A DNA stretch of 64,000 nt from Psococerastis gibbosa (taxonomy: Eukaryota > Arthropoda > Insecta > Psocodea > Psocidae): contig OZ020493.1 in NCBI GenBank assembly GCA_963971405.1, forward strand, positions 248,001-312,000, written 5' to 3'. Below are positions 22,043 through 32,406 of the stretch, piece by piece (within the stretch, counting starts at the first letter, position 1; each line of letters starts with the position of its first letter). Made by a program: the position numbers and the translations under genes. The notes beneath the pieces are model-generated. The model saw only the letters and a program-made list of their open reading frames with translations. It did not search any database and had not been told where the DNA came from.

Positions 22043-23375
22043 GCAGCTGGAAATGGCTGTATAAAATTAAGAAAAAAAAAAAAAAACATAAGTTCGGACG
22101 ATAATATTGAAGTTATAAAATAGAGTATATCGACTCCCTTTGCAGTTATCGTGTCCACATATAGCCGTGCTGGGGCCAAACCTCCATAGGAGACATAGTT
22201 GCTCGTCACCAATGAATATTAAAATATTAAGGCGAAATTTTGACGTAGTGGATTGAACTATTAAAGCTACTTCCAAGTGGCCATTATACAAGACGAATGT
22301 TAGATGTCACACGAGACGCATTGTGACGAAAGAAAAAAGTTGTACTTAACATACTGAGAAAAATACTTGGTTAATGTAAAATTAAGTATTGCATATTCAT
22401 AGTTTTAAATGGGCATTGTTCAAATAAAATTGAATGAATTGATTGAATTGTAAAATTAAAGATGGCAACATGTAGCTTAAAATTCAGAAGTAGAATTTGA
22501 ATTTCGTCATGTTATAATTGACACATGTTTACAGGTGCATATATTTACAGTCAAAATGCTGTGTGATTTCATGTACTATAAAATAACAGAATATTGCAAA
22601 GCACTAGAAACAAGGAAAGGCACTGGATCGGAGTTACTTTCTCTTTTTGCTTTAAAAAAAACAAATAGTAGTTGCAAAAACGTCGAGCCGAAGTCGAATC
22701 TTTAGCTGATTTATGCTATGGTCATTTAGATACTCCCGATATGGCCCGTTTTAGAATATTAGCAAAAAACTTAAAATACTACTCATATCTTAAAAAATTA
22801 AATTAATTTAGTAATGATTCACAATCCCCTTATTCGTCTTCGCCTAATTTGGGGGGCAATGTAGTAAAGGAATTTACTAAATCCCTAGACTGGGATATTG
22901 ATGTCCCAAGTCCGGAAACGTTTAACCTGGAAATGTCCCATCCCGATGCCACTTCAGTCAAAAAGGCAGACTTTTTGGAAATTCTAAGAGGATGGTTAAA
23001 CAATTTTAGTAATTCGCCTGGGAGAGTAAACTGTTCTGAAATACCATTTACTTAAAAGAAAATGCCGTACCTATTCTTAAGAGCTCGACGGAGTTAGCGT
23101 CAGCAATTATACTGACTGCACCCTGTGGAAAGTGACTAAAAAACTACGACGGACTCCGACATATGTACCTACACTCAAGGACACACTAGGGAAAACTTAC
23201 TCTGCCCAGGTTGACAAGGCTAACGATAGCCAACACTATGCAATCACATACGGAACCACAAGACCTGAACTTTACACAGACGGTGGACTCCTATGTAACA
23301 GACTTTATCTCTAGACCTATTCGACAACAGCTACGAAAGACTACTAAACATGAACTGACTGAATACTTCAAAAAA
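22043..23375. other. Mostly gene-free; possible degraded frame at 22840-23052
   Basis: A 14-base A run lies at about 22071-22085. A frame at about 22849-23052 (SLDWDIDVPSPETFNLEMSH) looks mildly protein-like but matches nothing I recognise. 23100-23370 has Jockey-like but unreadable frames that lead into the RT relic downstream. Confidence 0.35.
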
Positions 23376-23815
23376 ATGTAACACCAGGACCCGACGGAAT
23401 AGGCAAAAATATACTAAAACTACTCCCTGATTCCGCACTAACTTACCTCACTAATATCTTAAACGCCTGTATAGCACTGGCCTATTACCCGGAACCATGG
23501 AAAAAGGCTGAAATTCTCGAACTAAATAAACCAGTGTGCACAAGACCCTAGCAACTATAGACCCATCAGTTTACTTAACACCATGGGTAAGCTTCTTAAA
23601 GTCTTCAACCCATGCGGGCGGGGGTGCCACAGGGAAGCCTACTGGGTCCTAAATTGTTCACCTTCTATATACGCACCATTCCCACCTCAGAGCAAGTCCA
23701 CGTCGGGATTTATACTGATGATACTGCAGTCTATACGTCCTCACGCAGCGCACAACATATCGTTAGACGACTTAACTCTACACTTCAAATTACACTGAGA
23801 AAAAATGTGGAACAA
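23376..23815 (+). pseudogene. Jockey-type LINE RT with large internal deletion
   Basis: The reading gives TPGPDGIGKNILKLLPDSA (RT start), PWKKAEI, NYRPISLLNTMGKLLK, and then jumps directly to RAGVPQGSLLGPKLF (motif B) and IYTDDTAVYTSS (the YxDD box, as YTDD). The motif A region (the F-D-x-x-x-A-F-D part) is deleted at about 23605. At least three frameshifts. The wording is that of the Jockey clade. The RT must be inactive. Confidence 0.75.
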
Positions 23816-24150
23816 GGCACGTCTTGTTAGAAATTTTTCTTTTGTATGTACGAGGTAACAGGAAATCGCCTTGTTGAAAAAAGTTAGTTCTGTGAAAGAG
23901 AAAAACATGTTGCAGCAAGTAGATGAACCTAGTTGCAGGATCATGTTGGAAGGTCCTGTTCATCGCAATAAAAATGCCCATTGAGGGAACAGGATCGTCT
24001 TGTTCAATTTTGCAACAAAGACAACTTGTTACATCTGCAACAAGATGGTCTTGTTCTAGAGGTACCTTGTTACCTTGTTGGAATTTCAAATAGCTGCACC
24101 TGTTCCACGAGTTACAACAGGCTCACTTTGTTGCTGAAACAAAATTGTTC
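23811..24150. repeat. CTTGTT/AACAAG-rich segment
   Basis: About eight CTTGTT and several AACAAG hexamers occur in 340 bases, including a perfect hairpin AACAAG-GCACGT-CTTGTT at 23811-23828. The spacing is irregular, so it is not a simple tandem array. It begins where the Jockey relic ends. Confidence 0.45.
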
Positions 24151-24424
24151 TGAATGCGTGCGACAGAGCGCTGGTGCCGGTGCCGGTTTCAAATCTCGCT
24201 TGTGACTACTTTTTTCTTTGCCTCACAGTGACATGTTAACTGTGGAGCATATTACTAAAAATCTTAATGTAAGTATATATTATAATATATATATATATGC
24301 TAATAAACCGAAAGGTATCGTGTTGAAATGCAACTATATAATATTTAAATAATCAGCAGAGCTAGATAAAGAGCTATATAGGCAATTGAGCTATACAGTC
24401 GTCCGCGGCCCATCAGCTATATAT

Positions 24425-24451
24425 GAGGCGGTCCGTTGCAAAATGCGCCTT
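24425..24451 (+). repeat. Left terminal inverted repeat
   Basis: 27 bp, exact reverse complement of 27415-27441. Confidence 0.9.
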
Positions 24452-24764
24452 ATCCACTTTTGGTCAAAATTGAGTTAGATATACCATATTAATCCTGAGA
24501 ACAATCTCTATACGAGGAACTAAAAATATCGTAGCAAAAGGCACTAGATCCCGTAGAAAATCGCAGGTAAAGTTGTAGTGTCATATCAAAAGTTTCCATA
24601 TTTAAGTGCGTTGTCGCAGCATAGGTACCCTTATCCACACCAGCCAATAGGAACTCGCGATTAGCAGAGCACCGCATTGCGTCGTCTGCTATTGATGACA
24701 ATGATGCAATTCGCCATGTGCGTTGAACTACTGTTGTATCAATTTTAAAATACAATTTACTTTT

Positions 24765-27049
24765 ATGGAAGAATTAATAAAGCCGTCGCCGGAAGGGAAA
24801 GGGAGGAAGAAAGTGGCCAACCCTTCCAAATGGAAGAGGAACATTGCCAAAGCTTTAAGGTTAGTAAAAATAATCATTTTTGTCACTTGTCTTGTCTTCA
24901 CATTGTCTTGTTGACTGCTCCCCCGGTTTTATTTTAATTAATTTTTGTATTATGTTCATTCCTGCCTTTTGGAAACTAGCACCATCCATGCCTAGTTTTA
25001 TCCTCTTTTTAATTTTATTGGTGCTGGATTGTTATTGGTTGTGAATAACCAATTCAACTACCTATACCTACTGTTGTAACACTGCAACCTATAAGGGGTT
25101 CCGGCTTGATACACATCTTCATTTCACGATCGCCATCAAGCACACAACGCCACCATCCTTGTAGGCCCAGCTGTCTCATATCGTCCTTCATCCACAGTCG
25201 CAAGAATAAAAATGATAAAAATGTACCAGCTATGTTGCATACCCATAATGCTTTTTGTTTGATTTTAGGCATACTTCTGACTCAACGCCGGAACCGTTAT
25301 CATGTTCTCATATGGATTCGAAGTCGTTCCATTGTCTGGAGCTTACCATGGCCGACATACAAGAATTTAAGCGTTTGATGTATCAATATCCCGACAAAAT
25401 ATCTCAAGACACCTTCATCTTGAAGCACATTTCTATACGAATGAGAAAGAGGGATATACAGGTCAAGGAAGGCTCATCTCGCAAAAGCCAGTCCATTTCT
25501 TACTTTATTAAACCCAAGAATACAGAGAAAAGTGCTATTCGAGTGTGTCAACCGACATTTCTTAATGTTCTGGATATTTCTAAACGAAGAGTTCAAATTA
25601 TTGCTAAGAGGTACCTGGATAAAGGAGAGATGCCAAAGGAAAATCGGGGTGGAGACCACAAGCTTTTGAAATATAGCGACAAAAGGCAAAACGTTAAAAA
25701 GTTCATCGAAAATCTTAAGGGCAAAGAATCACATTACTGTCGGGGCAAGAGCTCACGGCAGTATCTTCCTTGTGGACTGAATATCACTGCGCTTTTTAAT
25801 GCCTATAACGAGAAATGTATGACTGCTGGAAAAACACATTTACAGACACGGAGAACATTTTTTAGAAAAATTTTCTGTTGTGACTACAATATTGGTTTCG
25901 GATCACCAGTTACAGATGAATGTTCTTGCTGCATTGAGCTGAAAGAGAGAATAAAGCGTGCTGAAAATGATGATGAAAAAGAAAAACTGATGATCCAAAG
26001 AAAGATTCATAAATTAAGAGCTGACGCATTTTTTCAGCTGCTAAGGGAAGAAGAGCCCTCAACTCTCGTCTTCTCATTCGATTGCCAAAAGAACTTGGTA
26101 AACCCTAAAGTACAAGACCAGATCGCTTACTACAGCCGTCAATTATACACCTACAATTTTACCATTGTACAAGGCTCGTCACATGGAAAAATGAATTTAA
26201 ATTCAGTATTCATTTATACATGGTTAGAGACTGAGTTTAAAAAAGGCTCAAACGAAATTGCGTCGGCAGTGGCCCACAGAATTTTGACAACCGACTTAAC
26301 GAAGTACAATAAAATTCGCCTTTTTGCCGATGTCTGTGGTGGTCAGAATAGGAACTCCATAGTCATCGGCATGTTGATTAACATGTTACAAAAAAAAAAT
26401 TCCGAATTTTATAAAACGGATTGAAGTTATATTTCCTGTTCCCGGCCACAGTTTCCTTCCGTCAGACAGGGTATTCGGCAGAATTGAAAAAAAATTAAAA
26501 AAAATGCCAGTCATTATAAACCCTGACGAATATAATTTTACCATTTTCAGTGAACATGGGACAGTGATAAAGCTGGCTGACTGCGAGGTAAGAGACAGGA
26601 AGGAGGCTGCGCGATTATCGTTAAAACCGCCAGGAAAGTGGCACTTCGGATTTAATATGATGAAAAGATTTATCATAGCAAGAAGTAAGATGAAGACAAC
26701 AACAATTCTTTTAAGGGGCGAGCCCAACTATCGAATTGACGTAGGAAAAGGAAAAACCGTCATGAAAAAAAGAAAAACTCTTTTTGCAGATCCCAAGATG
26801 ATATCCAAAGGAGCGGAGGTAAAGCCCTTAAAACTGCGTGATGTACGTCGATTGCTTGTGAAACATTTCGGTGAGAAGTGGATGGAAGTTCCAGAGTGTG
26901 CATTTTATAAACAGCTGCTGGAGGACAGGGGAGACACACTGGATGAAGACGTAGTTTCTGGAGATGAAGAAGATAATGAAGATGATTATTGTGAGGAGAA
27001 AGAGGGTATGGATTCATCAATTACTGTGGCGGCGGAGATGCACCTTTAA
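24765..27049 (+). CDS. Two-exon transposase-like protein with DUF7869-type core, one frameshift
   Basis: Exon 1 is 24765-24859 (ends NPSKWKRNIAKALR), with donor GTTAGT at 24860. Exon 2 starts at 25269 after TTTTAG. The junction keeps phase 2 and restores an Arg codon. The protein, about 630 residues, has a conserved N-terminal WKRN block, a Cys-rich segment (TDECSCC), then an RNase H-like core: VFSFDCQKNL (Asp at 26080), YYSRQLYTYNFTIVQG and LFADVCGGQNRN (Asp at 26329). These are the hallmarks of DUF7869 proteins in arthropods. An A10 run at 26390-26399 shifts the frame by +1; the continuation (VPGHSFLPSDRVFGRIEKK) runs to the stop at 27047-27049 with an acidic C-terminus. Its position between TIRs makes it the likely transposase. 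Confidence 0.8.
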
Positions 27050-27414
27050 TATTGTAATCCTAAAAACCTTATCCTTAATTTTTTATAATAAAAATAATAA
27101 TTTGTACTGTCCTAGCTCTGATTATTCTTTTGTGCTTTCCTGCGTTTCGCAAGATGAATGCCATAGCAAAAGTAGTCAAATCCATGTGCTGTTGTTGCAA
27201 AAACGACCTTATCTACTTAGTCGCAGCAAAAGTTGCCTTCTCCAAAATTAAAACTTTATTTATAACATAACCTATGAAGAAGCGAATAATAATTTTAAGC
27301 ATGCCAGACATTACAACAGTTTAGAAGGCCCTTGTGAAATAAAAACGTCAATATTGTGCGAGGAAAGTGTTTAAACAGTTTTTGGCCTTTTCTCAAAAAT
27401 TATCTTACTCGGAG

Positions 27415-27441
27415 AAGGCGCATTTTGCAACGGACCGCCTC
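27415..27441 (-). repeat. Right terminal inverted repeat
   Basis: 27 bp, exact reverse complement of 24425-24451, followed by ATAT. Confidence 0.9.
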
Positions 27442-29188
27442 ATATAGCATATGAACATATGCCGGATCAATAATATATATATATATATTAAATTGGATGC
27501 GCTATGCAATTTAATCAATGAAAACATGCTGGGTCTTAAAATAACATGTCCCATATATTATTATTCAATTGATTTAGAGTTAGGACCATATTGTGCCACC
27601 ATCCCGATGTTTTCGAATGGAAACGAAAAAATAAAAAGGATATATATATATCGCGAAAGAATGTTGCTGCTGCAATTTGCTACGCTGCATGGTACATGGT
27701 ATAATTTCTCCGTTTCTGTAACGAGGTTTCACATAAATATAGATCCCCATTGCCACATATATAATATCCCGGTGTTTTCGAATTTTGACAGTAAAGAAAA
27801 GGAATAATGAATGCGGCCGCAATTGTTATGCTGGTATGCGAATTCCTAAGTTTCTTTGCTGACTAAAAGGTTTTCATATAATAGAGATAGCAACCAGCAT
27901 TATCACATCACCCCGATATTTTCGAACAAAAGGGAATAACCAAAAGAAATAATGCTGCATTAGTTACGCTGCTGCTGGTATGCGAATTGCTGCTACGTTT
28001 TTTGCGATCGACGATGAGCTGTCATCATATAATAGGCACCCCGCCGCGGCAGAATATACGCTGGGTTGTTGGTATAGAGAAAATACCAAAATTGATAGCC
28101 GCGTTAGCAAGAGTATACAGCATGTGCTGATATGACGTGTATAATTATACTATATTATACCTATACTAATCGGCTCTCCTTAGTTTTACAAATGCCTCTT
28201 TACACATATGAAAGATTGGCAATAATCATGGCAATTTGGACCATTGAATACTGATCCTATGCATATGAACTATCAGCCTATAGGCAGCTGCAACGGTTCC
28301 TTTTACGTCAAATATATATAAGCATCACATACATCAGTATATGTATACATTGGCACCATGTATTTCTTTGGGTCAGCCCCCTCCCCCATATGTTTGGGAT
28401 GGGGTATATACCACCCGACACTGGAAAATATGCACCATTATGCGTCCCTCATTTCACTGTAATTACAAACCGCCCCCCCCCCCCCCAAGAAAATCGATCG
28501 CCGTGCGGTGATGCTGCGGATGGAAATGCAAATTAATTCATCCATGCGTTTTATCTAATTGATGTAACAAGACAATTATTACTGCAACTAGGTACGAAAT
28601 GTTAAACAAGCCATTTGACTGAACAAGAATCTAGTTCAGGGGGGTTTAACTCTAATGGCGCGTAAATATTGAGACAATGGAGACGCAAAACTGCCAACCG
28701 CATAAAAACATATTATGAAAAGTTGGTTTTGTTACATTGGTAGCACTTCAGCTTCAACCCCCAACCCTCAAGGGCAAGGGTGACCATTTTGTTTTTCAAG
28801 AAGTCAACAACTGCAAGCCGAAGACTCGAAGACCGTTTTCAAGAGTAATTAAGCTATATTTCATCAAGAAAAGAAGTGAGTATATGTACATTATATACAT
28901 AGATAACTATGCATTATTTTAAACTAAAAAAAAATAAAATAAAAATAAGCCGTATTATTAAAAAGCTGAGTTGTACTGGGAAGCCGTTAATATTTTAACG
29001 CTACTCGGCAACGGCGTGGTAAGGCAGAATAAAACTTTAATTACTTGTTCTTTGCTCACTTAATTGATTGGTATTGTATAGGTTCAGCTTTAAAAAAAAT
29101 TAACTAATTTGAAGTTGATTAATATACATTAATAGTATGTTCCATCCGAAACCAATGTTGGGATAATTATGTATATTATTTTATAAGA
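27442..29188. other. Gene-free AT-rich stretch with simple repeats
   Basis: It contains (AT)n at 27474-27490, a degenerate tandem repeat at 27595-27935 and a C run at 28470-28487. No coding region was supported. Confidence 0.45.
27595..27935. repeat. Degenerate ~150-165 bp tandem repeat
   Basis: CCCGATGTTTTCGAA, CCCGGTGTTTTCGAA and CCCGATATTTTCGAA recur at about 27603, 27768 and 27912, each followed by an AAAAGAAATAA-like stretch and GCTGCTGCAA- or GCTGGTATGCGAATT-like blocks. Three diverged units. Confidence 0.45.
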
Positions 29189-29366
29189 CGTGTATTCCAC
29201 TGTCAATTTTCCCGTTATGTGATTAAAACAGTGCTACCATATTATAACTTAATTTATAATATATAATTGAAGTATTTACATGGCAGTCTCCTTAAAACAA
29301 AAATCTCAACCTTTTTTACATCACAAATGACGGGGAAATTGACCAGTGGAATCCCGAATACACGCA
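29189..29366. repeat. Imperfect inverted repeat (MITE-like)
   Basis: The left arm 29189-29232 (CGTGTATTCCACTGTCAATTTTCCCGTTATGTGAT region) pairs with the right arm at 29323-29366, with a few mismatches and a 5-base gap. No transposase and no clear target duplication seen. Confidence 0.45.
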
Positions 29367-31208
29367 TAAGGAAAGTGTAATGATTGTTGCCTTCGTATTT
29401 TCATCCTTCTGCTTTATGGGACCTACTTAAAAATGAATAGTTGTTACCTTTATAGTCAGTTTTGGAGAATCAATAAAAAATAAACAAACCGAGGATGCAC
29501 TGAAACCAAGGGCGTTCCGTTTCGATTTGTTTTTCTTCTAGGCGAAACACTTCAAAATTTTAGTAAATAAATATTTGGTAAATGTATCGTTAAGGTACAC
29601 CGCGGTAAAAAAAAAAGTCGGATTTAAATCAATATAAAATGCGAGGCATTACAATACGAGAAACTAGAGTGATATAAACCAACATGGGCATTTAGTAAGA
29701 AGATTATTTTCCATGAGGGGGTATCTAAATATAACGCGCTAGGAAAATAAGAAATCAAGACTGCGTTGAGAAATTGAAGATGATGGTAATAGTGGCATTG
29801 AACAGTGAATAATACTGGTGAACTGAATGGTATAATGTGAACTCAGTTGATTTCCTTATATGCGTATAACTTGTTCCCTCCATAACATTTCCCATAACAG
29901 ATACATATCTGGCTATCTGCAAAAATTTGATATAAAATGAGCTATAAGTAAATTAAATAAGATTCACCTACCTTTAATTCTTTCCGAAATGGGTTTCTCT
30001 TTAGCTAAATTAACTATACATAACCAAAATGTATCTTAATAGGGGTAGCTTAGCTAGACCTTTACCAACTATTTCATTTTCACAGTTAGTATAGCAGGCG
30101 TATTACTTTAATTGTGTTATCGGGTTACTTAGTTTAATGAACGTAAGTGAGCCCGCATTGATTCATATTTATCGCAATAATATTAATAAATTCGCAAATT
30201 CATCTTTTAATGTTTCAAATATTGCAATCTACATAGTAGGTACTACTACATACTAACCAAAAAGTTACTGGGCAATGGTTGACCATCACTCTCAGGCAAG
30301 ACAGCGACATCATTCTCTACGGCTACAACAATAGCATTGCTATTACTATTACCCAATTACGTTCAGGTTGTTTGAAAATCAATTTTCTTCGGGTGAGAAA
30401 AGTATTTATCCAATTTTGGCAACATCACCATCAATTCCATTCTGGTTCTTCCTTTTACAAGCACCATCCCCAACACTATCTATTTCTCCCAGCATTTATA
30501 AAAACTATACCATACTTATTGAACCATTAAGAAAGAAAGAGAAACAAACTCAAGCGTTGTTTACAAACATTTCCATGAGTCACAACCATAGACCAATAAC
30601 TAATATGGTCACAACCACAGAAGCATAATACTACTAAATTATATAGATGCGCGTCAAGCCGCCAAAATTCAAATTGAAATGCTGCGTTAATTGCAATTCA
30701 TTTTATATATTGAACAAAGCTGTAACTTTTGAGAAAAAAAATATATATTTTGCAAGAAAAAATAAAACAGTTATTATAAAGGCAAGGGCGTGCCAAAGAG
30801 GAGGGGTTCAGGCGGTTAAGCGAAGATGTGGGACAGGGCTGACGGGGACAGACTAACAAAATCGTCAGAAATGTACCTACACTAAAAAGGTGAACACAAA
30901 TTCTGTTCCGCCTGCCAATTTAAGTGAGCTACAGCCTAGTTTACATGGAAATGAACACCACAAAACTAATTTCAACCCCTGCCCAAAGGTTTCCCGTTTT
31001 CTTACAAAATAAAAATGGTAGCCTTAAATTATAAATATAACATTGTATATTTTACTTCATATTATATTTTTATGTGCAGGAGTAACCTGGTAACTGGATT
31101 GCTGTTGGCACACACCTGCACAGGAGTATTGTCACTGACTTGAATCAGAGAAGTTTAATTTATTATTGGCCATTTATAATTTTACGTTTTCATTGATAAA
31201 CAGTAGAT
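29367..31208. other. Gene-free stretch upstream of the P-type element
   Basis: No coding region or element terminus was supported. The 5' terminal repeat of the P-type element should lie in the right part of this interval, but I could not find one that pairs with sequence after 34266. Confidence 0.4.
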
Positions 31209-31530
31209 ATGACGTGGAAGTGTTGCGTAGAGAGTTGTTCTCAGGAGGCTAAATGCGGTGTAACCTTGCATTTATTTCCCGTTAATAAAGATCTGAAAGA
31301 GGTTTGGTCATTGCTAGCTGGGAAAGGGATAAACTACGGCGAAATACACAGGAAAGCCTGCATTTGTGGCATACATTTCGCCGGCTCCCAATATCGTGAT
31401 AACTTCAGGAAGAGACTAATTCGAGGTTCGATTCCCCGACTTAACTTGCCTGTCAAGGTTGTCATTGTAGCGTCCGATCAGTCCCAAGCTATCCAAGTCA
31501 TAGCTTTGCCCAGATTTCCCTTGCTTCTGC

Positions 31531-31778
31531 TTGCGTGAGCTTGAAAAATCCCGACTCCATACGACCTGTGGATCATCAAGGAGATGGATCCACGTCGCAG
31601 AAATATTCAACTCTTTACCCTCATCAGGAATCCTTATCTGAAGGCACTGACCCTACTCCCACAACCAGCCCCAACGCCTTTCTTCCGATTCCCCTGGCTT
31701 CTGCTTGCGTGAGCTTGACAAATCCCGACTCCGTACGACCTGCGAATCATCAAGGAGATGGAGCCATGTCGCAGGAGC
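31531..31778 (+). repeat. 174-bp offset in-frame duplication in the P-type linker
   Basis: TTGCGTGAGCTTG with about 70 following bases at 31531 recurs at 31705 (offset 174 bp, 58 codons). The two protein copies read LKNPDSIRPVDHQGDGSTSQ and LTNPDSVRPANHQGDGAMSQ. Confidence 0.8.
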
Positions 31779-32300
31779 AGCCCCCACCTACCCACTATGC
31801 AGTTACTACACCCAAAATTTATATGACGCCTAAAGTACACTCCAATGCATCAGAAGAACCGCATTACTTGGTCTCTGGGTCTGATCCCTACTCCGTTTTA
31901 TGTGCGGATGATGAAGGATTTGGAACCATCGCGCAGCAGCAGTCTACGCCCATGGATGCCAATCAATCGAAGCCATTGAAACGTACTGCCCAAAGAGCCT
32001 ATTGGAAAACAAGACATTGAATCCATTAGAGTTGGGATTGATGAGGAATGACCTAACACCTCAACGGGCTAAACTAGGGGAAATGGCTCGGGTTTTTCGG
32101 ACTGGGTACATTCGTAAGTGCGCTGAGGCCGCAGGTTTGAAGGATACATTGAAACACCTAGAGGCGCAAGGTAATGAAGCCCTACAAAGCAAGTTATCTC
32201 CATTAGCATTTCACATAGTTGAAGGAGAACTGCAGAACAAGGCCAGACCGGGCAAGGGCAGGAGATGGAATAGCAAGCAGAAGGATTAGCTGTTGCGTTT

Positions 32301-32406
32301 TACAAGTTAGCACCTAGAGCTTACAACGCCATTGCGAAGATGATGTGCCTGCCTACAAGTTAGCACCTAGAGCTTACAACGCCATTGCGAAGATGATGTG
32401 CCTGCC
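32301..32406 (+). repeat. 53-bp tandem duplication in the P-type transposase
   Basis: Two identical 53-bp units at 32301-32353 and 32354-32406. Since 53 is 2 modulo 3, the second unit shifts the transposase frame just before the catalytic core. Confidence 0.9.

Larger units (their letters stand above)
24425..27441 (+). mobile_element. DNA transposon with 27-bp TIRs and DUF7869-like transposase gene
   Basis: GAGGCGGTCCGTTGCAAAAT, continuing to 24451, is repeated as an exact 27-bp reverse complement at 27415-27441. ATAT lies directly outside each end (24421-24424 and 27442-27445), a candidate 4-bp target duplication. The 3,017-bp unit holds one two-exon gene and little else. The perfect TIRs and a coding region broken only once indicate a young copy. 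A 4-bp duplication would fit Sola-type elements, but that superfamily placement is a guess. Confidence 0.85.

Noticed and set aside
22849-23055. Possible short gene (SLDWDIDVPSPETFNLEMSH)
   Set aside because: Mildly protein-like but no family, no splice context and no homologous copy in the window.
24155-24205. tRNA-like B box (GGTTTCAAATC)
   Set aside because: The A box is poor, stems do not pair, and the spacing is short.
30279-30628. Two overlapping frames of about 85 codons
   Set aside because: Low-complexity His/Pro/Ser translation of AT-rich DNA without motifs.
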